Below the pieces are notes generated by a model, which saw nothing but the letters and a program-made list of their open reading frames with translations, did no database searches and was not told the origin of the DNA. This document shows positions 1 through 7,020 of a stretch of DNA of 50,779 nt, in pieces. Origin of the DNA: an uncultured beta proteobacterium (GTDB lineage: Bacteria > Pseudomonadota > Gammaproteobacteria > Burkholderiales > Burkholderiaceae_C); the NCBI GenBank assembly GCA_903845935.1, contig CAIMZI010000115.1:1-50779 (forward strand), in the 5' to 3' direction. Every line of letters starts with the position of its first letter. The stretch's first letter is position 1. The position numbers and the translations under genes are program-made.

Positions 1-668
1 GCCACAACCTGTGACGTTCCCAGTGCTGCCACATCCGCCGTCGTGATCGCAGCAATCTGGTTGGTCTTCAGGGCAGCAATGTCGGCCGTCGTGATTGCAA
101 CCGATTGATCCGTCGTCAACGCTGCTATCTGGGCCGTCGTCAGTGCCTGGGCCTGGGCGGTAGTGATCGCCACCGCATGATCCGTCGTCAGAGCCACCAC
201 TTGACTGGTTTTCAGTGCCGTGATGCTCGCCGTTGTGACCGCAATCACCTGGCTGGTTGTCAGGGCAGCGATATCGGCCGTGGAAATGGCCTGTATTTGG
301 TTGGTCTTCAACGCTGCCACATCGGCGGTGGACACAGCCTGAATCTGGCTGCTGGTCAAAGCCCCGATCTGGCTTGTTGTCAGTCCAATCGCCTGACTTG
401 TGGTGAGGGCTCCAATCTGGTCGGAGCCTAACACGACCATCTGCGAAGTCTGCAATGCAGCGAGATCCTTGGTCGTCAGATTGGCAATCTGGGCCGTAGT
501 CAGCGCCACCACATCTGCGGTTGACAACGCCTGGATACTGGCGGTGGTAAAGGCCTTGATCTGCGCCGTAGTGAATGCCGCGACCTGATCCGTAGAGAAG
601 GCTGCAATGTCATCCGTGGAGAATGCCTGCACCTGCGCCGTAGTAAGGGACGCGATCTGCTTTGTACT
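1..668 (-). repeat. Tandem 24-bp coding repeats (8-residue units)
   Basis: About 28 imperfect tandem 24-bp units follow each other without interruption in one reading frame on the minus strand. Divergence between units is mostly at synonymous sites and at variable repeat positions 4, 7 and 8, so selection appears to act on the protein repeat. The array continues past the left edge. Confidence 0.85.
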
Positions 669-692
669 TAATCCACCAAGATTGCTAGCCAT
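1..692 (-). CDS. Thr-rich octapeptide-repeat protein, probable surface or secreted protein (partial, runs off left edge)
   Basis: The frame opens at ATG 692-690 behind an AAAGGA ribosome site and stays open to the window edge (230 codons). Almost the whole product is 28 successive 8-residue units with the pattern [LFIV]-[ST]-T-x-[QD]-[IV]-x-A, for example LTTAQVQA, FSTDQVAA, LKTNQIQA, ITTADIAA. In the distal part the first residue tends to alternate Leu with Ile/Val, giving a 16-residue super-period. There is no Sec signal peptide: repeats begin by residue 8. A leaderless, repetitive, Cys-free protein beside a TolC-type gene fits a type I secreted adhesin or surface fibre, but any C-terminal secretion signal lies outside the window. 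A candidate sigma-28 promoter lies 160 nt upstream. The function is inference; the reading frame and repeats are directly visible. Confidence 0.85.
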   Translation of the reverse strand, partial: MASNLGGLSTKQIASLTTAQVQAFSTDDIAAFSTDQVAAFTTAQIKAFTTASIQALSTADVVALTTAQIANLTTKDLAALQTSQMVVLGSDQIGALTTSQAIGLTTSQIGALTSSQIQAVSTADVAALKTNQIQAISTADIAALTTSQVIAVTTASITALKTSQVVALTTDHAVAITTAQAQALTTAQIAALTTDQSVAITTADIAALKTNQIAAITTADVAALGTSQVV

Positions 693-853
693 TTTATTTC
701 CTTTGGAACTGAACGTTCACACCCATACCCAAAACCGCGCTCCCTCCCGCAAGAACGCGTCCTCCCCCACTTACATCCCGTCACGCAGACCTCTACGGTC
801 ATTTTGACAGAAATGGCGACATCGGCCCCGCGGCGCAATACCGCCTCTCCCTA

Positions 854-880
854 AGATCGACAGGTTTTCGAAAAACTTAA
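854..880 (-). promoter_or_regulatory. Candidate sigma-28 (FliA) promoter of the octapeptide-repeat gene
   Basis: Read on the minus strand, TTAAGTTT (873-880) is followed by exactly 11 nt and then GTCGATCT (854-861). The enteric sigma-28 consensus is TAAAGTTT-N11-GCCGATAA, so the -35 matches 7/8 and the -10 matches 5/8. It starts 6 nt beyond the stop of the upstream Sel1 gene and would give a leader of about 155 nt. The layout matches the candidates before fliS, both flagellin genes, motA and flgM. Confidence 0.6.
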
Positions 881-886
881 GTACGG

Positions 887-2785
887 TTAACTTTCTATCC
901 GCTCTACTTCCCATTGACGCGCCCGGCGCACGCCCTCGGCCACCTGTGCCGCACTGCATATTGCCCCGGAACGCGCCAAATTGGTGCGCGCAGCTTCATC
1001 GCCGCGGCCCGCTGCGATCACAAACCATCTATGTGCCTCAATCGGATCGACCACCACGCCCTCGCCCGTCGCATACAAAAGCCCCAACTTGGCTTGCGCG
1101 GCCGTAATTCCCTTGGAAGCAGCCCGCAACAGGAGCTCAAAGCCCTTTTGAACATCCTGGGCGACGCCCTGGCCCTTTAAGTAGGCGATGGCCAGGTTGT
1201 AAAGCGCCTCCGGATCGTCCTGGGCTGCTGCCTTTTGCCACCAGGCAACCGCCTGCACCGGGTCTTTCAGCATGGAGTGGAGTACGCCCAGATTGGCTTG
1301 CGCCGCAACAAAACCCTGATCGGCGGCACTTTGGCACCAGGCAAAGGCCTGCTTCAAATCCCGGACCAGCCCAGGTCTACCGCTGGCGTAGACAGCGCCC
1401 AGATTCCACTGCGCTTGCGCATCGCCCTGGGCCGCAGCCTTTTGCAGCCAAAATAACGCTTGCTTGAGATCGGCCTCGACGCCCAGACCATTCAGGTAGG
1501 CAACTCCCAGTGCCGACTCGGCCTCTGCCAGACCTTTCTGAGCAGCCTTCTCGTACCAGTAAAACGCTTTTGCCACATGGCGCGCCACGCCCTTGCCCTG
1601 GGCATATTGCTGGCCCAGCAGATACTGCGCCTGGACATGGCCGGCTTCGGCCGCCCGGGCAAAGCTGCTCGCCGCCAGGTGATGCATATCGTCATTACAA
1701 AGTTTGCCCAGCGTCACCAAAGCCATCGTATGGCCCTGCGCTGCAGCCCGCACATACCAATCCAGGCCTTGCAAATAGTCTTGTGACAACAACTCGCCAT
1801 TGCTGCACAGGCGTCCGAGGGCAAACTGGGCCTGGGCATCACCTTGCCGGGCGGCTCGCAGATACCAGTCCACTGCGTCCGCATTGCCTTGGCGCTCCAG
1901 CAGCTTGGCCACACTGGCCTGAGCCTGAGCATGCTCCGATTGGGCCGCGACCCGGTACCAGCGCAGGGCCTGACTCTGGTCGGCCTCCAGCCCCAAACCC
2001 AGCTCATACATCAAGCCCAACTGGTATTTGGCATCCGTATTGCCCATCTCGGCCGCACGCACCCACTGCTCTTCGTCACGCCTACGCTCGGGTCCGGAGG
2101 ATTTCCTTCTGGGACGCGACTTGCCACGGGTAGGCACATCACCGGCCCGTTCCAGCAATTCGATGGCGACCTTGGACGCCAGATGGTCTTGTGCGGCCGC
2201 CTTGCGATACCAGGCCAGGGCCTCTTCCAGATAGGCTTGGCGACCCGGGCCCTTGACCAGCAGTTCGGCAATGGCATGTTGCGCCGCAGCCAGCCCCTGC
2301 TCTGCAGCGGCCCGATACCAGCGCGCTGCCGCTTCCTCATCGCGCTCCGTGCCCAGGCCTTCTGCATAGACCTTGGCCAATGCATATTGGCCCTCAGCCA
2401 GGCCTAATTGGGCTGCAACTTGGAAGCGATCCGCAGCACCCTGGTGATGAGCCTTGGACAGCAGCTTGCCCTGGCGAAAAACCGATTTGGCATGGCCCTG
2501 TTCGGCCGCTTTAGAAAACCACAGCATGGCTTGAGCGACGCTAGGCTCCACGCCGGTGCCGGTTTCATAGCGCGTTGCCAACAGGAACTGCGCACGTGCC
2601 AGTCCCCGATTGGCGGCCTGGGTGATCCAGTCCACGGCCTGTGCGATGTCCTGCAGCACGCCCATGCCATTGGCATACATCAGACCCACCTCATATTGGG
2701 CATCCGGAACGCCCAGACGCGCCGACTTCAGCGCCTCGGCAAACAGCCGCTTGTCTCGGGCCGGATTTTTTGAGGGCGTATTCAT
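887..2785 (-). CDS. Sel1-like repeat (SLR/TPR-family) protein
   Basis: A 632-residue protein made almost wholly of Sel1-type helical repeats of about 36 residues, recognisable by recurrent A-Q-[YF]-x-L-G-x-x-Y-x-x-G and A-x-x-W-[YF]-x-x-A-A-x-x-G segments. A basic Pro/Arg/Ser-rich linker near residues 218-235 splits two repeat blocks. No signal peptide or membrane segment is seen at the N terminus, so it is probably cytoplasmic. Its ATG overlaps the stop of the TolC-like gene by 4 nt (ATGA), implying translational coupling. Sel1 proteins generally scaffold protein complexes or signalling; the partner here is unknown. Its place between an outer membrane exit duct and a secreted-type repeat protein suggests a role in assembling or controlling that surface product, which is inference. 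Confidence 0.9.
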   Translation of the reverse strand: MNTPSKNPARDKRLFAEALKSARLGVPDAQYEVGLMYANGMGVLQDIAQAVDWITQAANRGLARAQFLLATRYETGTGVEPSVAQAMLWFSKAAEQGHAKSVFRQGKLLSKAHHQGAADRFQVAAQLGLAEGQYALAKVYAEGLGTERDEEAAARWYRAAAEQGLAAAQHAIAELLVKGPGRQAYLEEALAWYRKAAAQDHLASKVAIELLERAGDVPTRGKSRPRRKSSGPERRRDEEQWVRAAEMGNTDAKYQLGLMYELGLGLEADQSQALRWYRVAAQSEHAQAQASVAKLLERQGNADAVDWYLRAARQGDAQAQFALGRLCSNGELLSQDYLQGLDWYVRAAAQGHTMALVTLGKLCNDDMHHLAASSFARAAEAGHVQAQYLLGQQYAQGKGVARHVAKAFYWYEKAAQKGLAEAESALGVAYLNGLGVEADLKQALFWLQKAAAQGDAQAQWNLGAVYASGRPGLVRDLKQAFAWCQSAADQGFVAAQANLGVLHSMLKDPVQAVAWWQKAAAQDDPEALYNLAIAYLKGQGVAQDVQKGFELLLRAASKGITAAQAKLGLLYATGEGVVVDPIEAHRWFVIAAGRGDEAARTNLARSGAICSAAQVAEGVRRARQWEVERIES

Positions 2786-4161
2786 GCGCCACCGCCCAGC
2801 GCCTTGTACAGCTGAGCCGCTGTATCGAGCTGACCTCGGCGCAGTTGCACCGTGTTTTGCCGCGCCGACACCAGATTGCGCTCGGCGTCCAGCAGTTCCA
2901 AGATATTCGTCATGCCGGCCTGGTATCTGCCCCTGGCAATCTTCAGGCGCAGCAACTGCGACTTTTCATTCAATTCTGCGGAATGCTGTTGCAGGGCCAA
3001 TGATTCCCTGGACGCCAACAGGTCCGCCACCTCCCGAAAGGCCTGCTGTATGGTCTTTTCATAGTCCGCCACGGCAATCACCTTGCGCGCCTCGGCCACG
3101 TCCACGGCGGCGGAAAGCTTTCCACCATCAAACAAGGGAAGGCCAATGGAGGGCTGAAAATTCCAGGCAACGCCATTGAACAGGGATGCCAAACCAACGC
3201 TTGCCACTCCAAGCCCGGCGGTGAGCGCGACCTTGGGCAAAAATGCGGCACGGGCTGCGTCAATATTGGCGTGTGCTGCCCGCAAGCGCAGCTCTGCCGC
3301 CACCACGTCCGGCCTTTGCAGCAGCACATCGCCTGGCAGCCCGGGCGCCAGCGTGGCTTCCAGTCCCTGATGAGCCAGGTCCAGACCCAGGGGCAAATCG
3401 GCAGGCGTTTCGCCGACCAGGTAATTCAGGCGGCTGGAGGCCACATTGCGCTGCTGCTCGACGGAGCGCAGTTCGGATCGCTGCGCTTCCAGCGCACCAT
3501 TGGCAACCTCATATTCCACGTCATAGGTGGCACCAATCTCGCGCCCCTTGCCAATCACCGCCAGGCTGAGCTCACGCGAGCGCAGGGAATCACGGGCCAG
3601 TTCAAGCAGCCCATCGAGTTGTACCAGATTGAAATAGGCGCTGGCCACATCGGCCACCAGCGACAGCTTGAAGGTGCGGCGCGCCTCATTGCTGGCCAGA
3701 AAGCTATTGCGTGCAGACTCCGTCATGCTGGCAATACGGCCCCAGAAATCGACCTCATACGACACATTGCTCAATGCCAGGTCGTAACGCTCACCGTTGA
3801 TGACCGTGCCGGTACCGGACAGGTCGGCAGGTGTTTGGCCTATGGTGCCGCTGCCCAGCAGGTTGATGGACGGGAACTTGTCGGCGCGGGCGATTCGGTA
3901 TTGGGCACGCGCCTCTTCCACACGCCCTACCGCGATGCGCATGTCCCGGTTGTTTTGAATGGCGGCTTCAATCAGGGCGCGCAGTCGCGGATCGGCAAAA
4001 TAATTTTGCCACTGGGTCTGGCTGATATCTTGTGTGCCACCCGCATCCATGCCGGTCGGCCAGGCAGCTGGCACAGGCAATGCCGGGCGCTGAAATTCCG
4101 CGGTCTGCGCACAGGCAGTCAGCAGCAAAATCAGAGGGAGGGCAAGGCGCTTTTTCCACAT
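2782..4161 (-). CDS. TolC/NodT-family outer membrane factor lipoprotein
   Basis: A 459-residue protein with a lipoprotein signal at the N terminus (Leu-rich stretch ending LLTAC at about residue 17) and the two-fold repeated outer membrane efflux organisation typical of NodT-type channels, including the DFWGRI segment near residue 145 and a GLPLFDGGKL segment in the second half. These proteins form the trimeric exit duct for RND, MFS or type I export systems. No inner membrane pump or adaptor gene lies in the window, so the partner is encoded elsewhere. It heads a minus-strand pair with the Sel1 protein (4-nt overlap), followed by the octapeptide-repeat gene. The usual partner cannot be told from sequence: either a drug efflux pump or a secretion system for the repeat protein is possible. 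Confidence 0.92.
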   Translation of the reverse strand: MWKKRLALPLILLLTACAQTAEFQRPALPVPAAWPTGMDAGGTQDISQTQWQNYFADPRLRALIEAAIQNNRDMRIAVGRVEEARAQYRIARADKFPSINLLGSGTIGQTPADLSGTGTVINGERYDLALSNVSYEVDFWGRIASMTESARNSFLASNEARRTFKLSLVADVASAYFNLVQLDGLLELARDSLRSRELSLAVIGKGREIGATYDVEYEVANGALEAQRSELRSVEQQRNVASSRLNYLVGETPADLPLGLDLAHQGLEATLAPGLPGDVLLQRPDVVAAELRLRAAHANIDAARAAFLPKVALTAGLGVASVGLASLFNGVAWNFQPSIGLPLFDGGKLSAAVDVAEARKVIAVADYEKTIQQAFREVADLLASRESLALQQHSAELNEKSQLLRLKIARGRYQAGMTNILELLDAERNLVSARQNTVQLRRGQLDTAAQLYKALGGGA

Positions 4162-4318
4162 GGGCTGAGTTTAGGACGCCACCCCCGGTACCTATCCACT
4201 GAAATTGGCAGTAAAACAGGGCTTACTTTCACACTCAGGTCGCCGGGCACCCGGTTTCCAATGCAGGCATCAAAGCGCTACCATGCAGCGCAACGCATGC
4301 ACTACAGGACGTCAGACG

Positions 4319-6136
4319 ATGAGCAATGAGGAGATTTTTGGCACTGCGGTGTCTCAGGCCTGGCATGGCAAACTGGAATTTGCGTCCTTGATCGATATCG
4401 CGACGCGGCTGGAGGCCCAGGGCAACGTGCATCTGGCTGCGGTCCTGTATCAGACCTGGCTGGCCCGCAATTCATCGCCCTTTGCCTATGCCGGCCATTT
4501 CAACGGTGCTCTGGCGCTGGCCAATGCCGGCGAGTTGGGTGGTGCCGAAGCGGCCTACCGCAAGGCCATAGAGATCCACCCCGGCTTTGTCCAGCCGCGC
4601 CTGAATCTGGGCATGCTCTATGAGCGCCAGGGACTGCTCGACCAAGCGATTCAGGAATGGCAATGGGTGGAACAGAATGTCGGCGTGGCCCCTGCCGAGA
4701 GCGCAGGCTTTGTCGTGATGGCGCTCAACCACCTGGGGCGGGTGCTGGAATCGCGCAAGGAATTTGCCAAGGCCACGGATTACCTGACGCGCAGCCTGGC
4801 GATCGACCCCAAACAGCCCGATGTGTTGCACCACTGGGTGCATTTGCGGCAAAAACAGTGCCTCTGGCCGGTCTACGCACCCCTGCCCGGTGTCAGCCTG
4901 GAGGAAATGCAACACGCCACCTCGGCCCTGGCCATGCTGCCGGTGTCGGACGACCCGCAGGCGCAATTGGACGCCGCCAGGCGCTTTGTTGCCAAGAAGG
5001 TGAGTCAGGCCATGCCGCGACTCTCTGCCCACAAGGGCTACGGGCACAAGAAGCTGCGCATTGCCTACGCATCCTCCGATTTCTGCCTGCATCCGGTATC
5101 CATCCTGATGGCCGAACTGTTCGAGTTGCACAACCGTGAGCGAGTCGAGGTCTACGGCTATTGCTGGAGCCCCGAAGATGGCTCGGCGTTTCGCCAGCGT
5201 GTCATCTCTGCCATGGACCATTTCCACAAGATTGGTGGATTGAGCGATCTGGAGGCTGCGCAACTGATTCGCTCGCACGAAATTGATGTGCTGGTCGACC
5301 TGCAAGGGCAAACTGCGGGCGCCAGAGCCAATATGCTGGCCTACCGACCCGCGCCGATTCAGATCACCTATCTGGGCCTGCCGGCCACCACCGGCCTGCC
5401 GTCCATAGACTATGTGATCGCCGACCGTTTTCTGATCCCGGAAGAGTTTGCTCATCTGTACTCCGAACAGCCGCTGTACATGCCCGACATCTACCAAGTC
5501 AGTGACCGCAAGCGTGTCTCGGGCCCGGTTCCTGAGCGGGCGGCATGCGGTTTGCCGGACAAGGCCTTTGTTTACTGCTCGCTAAACAACAACTACAAGT
5601 TCACGCCCGAAGTATTCGATGGTTGGATGCGCATTCTGCAGCGCACGCCGGGCAGCGTGCTTTGGCTGCTGTCAGACAACGCGTGGGCCGAGGCCAATCT
5701 GCGCAGCGAGGCCGAGTCTCGCGGCATTGTCCCTGCGCGCCTGATTTTTGGCGGCCGGGTGTCACCCGAGAACTACCTGGCCCGCTTTGCCTGCGCCGAC
5801 CTGTTTTTAGACACCTTCCCATTCAATGCAGGCACCACGGCCAATGACGCGCTCTGGATGGGCTTGCCCCTCGTCACTTACTGCGGTCGCAGCTTTGCCG
5901 CCCGCATGGCCGGCGCCCTGCTGACGGCCGCGGGTCTGCCGGAACTGATTACCTACAACATGGTCGATTACGAGGAAAAAGCGGTAGCCCTGGCGCAGGA
6001 TCCGGACCAGTGCCTGGGCCTGCGCCAGAAACTCGCCGAGGTCAAGCGCAACGGCGCGCTGTTTGACACCCAGCGCTTTGTGAATCATCTGGAAGACCGG
6101 CTGGCCGAACTGCTGGCCGGTCTCAATTCCGCTTAA
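4319..6136 (+). CDS. TPR O-GlcNAc-transferase-like glycosyltransferase (GT41/SPINDLY family)
   Basis: A 605-residue protein with TPR-like repeats in about residues 30-210 and a GT41 catalytic region after about residue 240. The catalytic part shows YASSDFCLHPVS (the His of the OGT active site), DLQGQT, PIQITYLGLPATTG, the NNNYKF segment with the conserved Lys, and LDTFPFNAGTTANDALWMG for nucleotide-sugar binding. The ATG at 4319 was chosen because AGGA lies just upstream and the family-like sequence begins there; an in-frame start at 4205 is less likely. Such enzymes transfer a sugar to Ser/Thr of proteins. The convergent fliT and the nearby flagellins and second glycosyltransferase point to flagellin as acceptor, which is inference from context. 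Confidence 0.9.
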   Translation: MSNEEIFGTAVSQAWHGKLEFASLIDIATRLEAQGNVHLAAVLYQTWLARNSSPFAYAGHFNGALALANAGELGGAEAAYRKAIEIHPGFVQPRLNLGMLYERQGLLDQAIQEWQWVEQNVGVAPAESAGFVVMALNHLGRVLESRKEFAKATDYLTRSLAIDPKQPDVLHHWVHLRQKQCLWPVYAPLPGVSLEEMQHATSALAMLPVSDDPQAQLDAARRFVAKKVSQAMPRLSAHKGYGHKKLRIAYASSDFCLHPVSILMAELFELHNRERVEVYGYCWSPEDGSAFRQRVISAMDHFHKIGGLSDLEAAQLIRSHEIDVLVDLQGQTAGARANMLAYRPAPIQITYLGLPATTGLPSIDYVIADRFLIPEEFAHLYSEQPLYMPDIYQVSDRKRVSGPVPERAACGLPDKAFVYCSLNNNYKFTPEVFDGWMRILQRTPGSVLWLLSDNAWAEANLRSEAESRGIVPARLIFGGRVSPENYLARFACADLFLDTFPFNAGTTANDALWMGLPLVTYCGRSFAARMAGALLTAAGLPELITYNMVDYEEKAVALAQDPDQCLGLRQKLAEVKRNGALFDTQRFVNHLEDRLAELLAGLNSA

Positions 6137-6429
6137 TGCAGGAACTGGCCTTGCTGCATTTCCTGCGCGCAATGGGCCAACCAGGGCTCGGCCAGGTAGC
6201 GGATTTGGGCGTCGTTTTGCAAAATGCGCCGCATGATTTCGCCCTTGGCCTTGCGTGCATCGCCATCCAGCTTTTCCTGGCGGGCGCAATAACGCAGCTG
6301 CTCGATCAACACCGCACTCTCTGCTTCACAGAGTCCCACGGCGTCCCAGTCGGCGGCCTTGGCAGCCTCCAGCATCTTGCGGCTGCTGTCTTCGATGGCC
6401 TGATAATAGAAAAGCAAACTCTGCTCCAT
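6133..6429 (-). CDS. fliT: FliT, flagellar export chaperone for FliD
   Basis: A 98-residue small, mostly helical, acidic protein directly after fliS, as in many flagellar loci. FliT is the cytoplasmic chaperone of the filament cap FliD and in enterics also restrains FlhDC. The start at ATG 6429 is chosen over a longer frame opening at 6588, which would overlap fliS completely; the gap to the fliS stop is 2 nt. Its stop codon interlocks with the stop of the convergent glycosyltransferase gene (shared TTAA at 6133-6136). FliT sequences diverge strongly, so the assignment rests on size, composition and position. Confidence 0.75.
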   Translation of the reverse strand: MEQSLLFYYQAIEDSSRKMLEAAKAADWDAVGLCEAESAVLIEQLRYCARQEKLDGDARKAKGEIMRRILQNDAQIRYLAEPWLAHCAQEMQQGQFLH

Positions 6430-6431
6430 GA

Positions 6432-6956
6432 TCAAGCCCTCAATGAGGAATAACCGGCATAGGCAGATGCGCCATACATGCGCTGCACGCTGGGTACGCT
6501 TGGCACGCTGCTGCGCAGAGCCCGGGTTACTTCGACCAGTGCCTCCACCGCCGAGCTGCTGGGCGTCCCATTGCGCAGGGAGTTCCATGCATCCAGCAGA
6601 GGAACCAATAATTCACTGACCTCATCCAGAGCCGACGCATCGTTCCTCAGGTTGGCGTGCAACAGACGCACCGAACAATAGGCGTATAAATCATCCAGAT
6701 TGGCTGCGATCTCACCGCCGCTCTTGATATTCAGGTGTGCCCGCAATCCCTCGGTCATGATTTCCAAGGCCTTGTTGAGGTGCCTCAATTTGGTTTGGAC
6801 ATCACGCTGTTGCATGGCCAGCTTGGCCAAACGGATGCGGTCCCGAATGCCTTCGATCAACAAAATGACCAGGTCTGCGCCACCTGCAGCGCTGGCTCTG
6901 CTATCCAGACTGACGGTTGCGTAAGCAGAGGCGGCGCGTGATTGTAGGGTTGTCAT
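6432..6956 (-). CDS. fliS: FliS, flagellin export chaperone
   Basis: A 174-residue protein with the FliS features: an N-terminal A-x-x-A-Y-x-x-V segment, LVILLIEGIRDRI near residues 29-41, KALEIMTEGLRAHLN and the LYAYCSVRLLHAN segment near residues 89-101. It is longer than typical FliS (about 125-140 residues) because of a Ser/Pro/Tyr-rich C-terminal tail. FliS binds the disordered C terminus of flagellin in the cytoplasm and keeps it from polymerising before export. It is followed after 2 nt by fliT and preceded by the strongest sigma-28 site in the window. Confidence 0.93.
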   Translation of the reverse strand: MTTLQSRAASAYATVSLDSRASAAGGADLVILLIEGIRDRIRLAKLAMQQRDVQTKLRHLNKALEIMTEGLRAHLNIKSGGEIAANLDDLYAYCSVRLLHANLRNDASALDEVSELLVPLLDAWNSLRNGTPSSSAVEALVEVTRALRSSVPSVPSVQRMYGASAYAGYSSLRA

Positions 6957-6983
6957 ATCGAGTCCGAGTAGCTAGTGCTTATG

Positions 6984-7010
6984 TTATCGGCTCGGATCGG
7001 AAAAGCTTTA
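6984..7010 (-). promoter_or_regulatory. Sigma-28 (FliA) promoter of fliST
   Basis: On the minus strand TAAAGCTT (7003-7010), an 11-nt spacer and GCCGATAA (6984-6991) match the sigma-28 consensus at 7/8 and 8/8 positions. It lies in the 64-nt gap between the large glycosyltransferase gene and fliS, giving fliST its own late-class promoter. Confidence 0.88.
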
Positions 7011-7020
7011 CCCCAATGGA

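Noticed and set aside
1..668. Possible CRISPR array or non-coding satellite, because of regular 24-bp units
   Set aside because: Units vary, have no spacers, and stay in one open reading frame with a conserved protein pattern.
105..807. Three overlapping plus-strand ORFs over the repeat gene
   Set aside because: They are shadows of the regular 24-bp repeats on the other strand, where the start, ribosome site and repeat pattern are convincing.
3271..4329. A 352-codon open frame on the plus strand across the TolC-like gene
   Set aside because: It is antisense to a well-supported outer membrane factor and shows no family features.
4472..5497. A 341-codon minus-strand frame inside the GT41-type gene
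   Set aside because: It is antisense to a recognised catalytic domain and has no ribosome site or family match.
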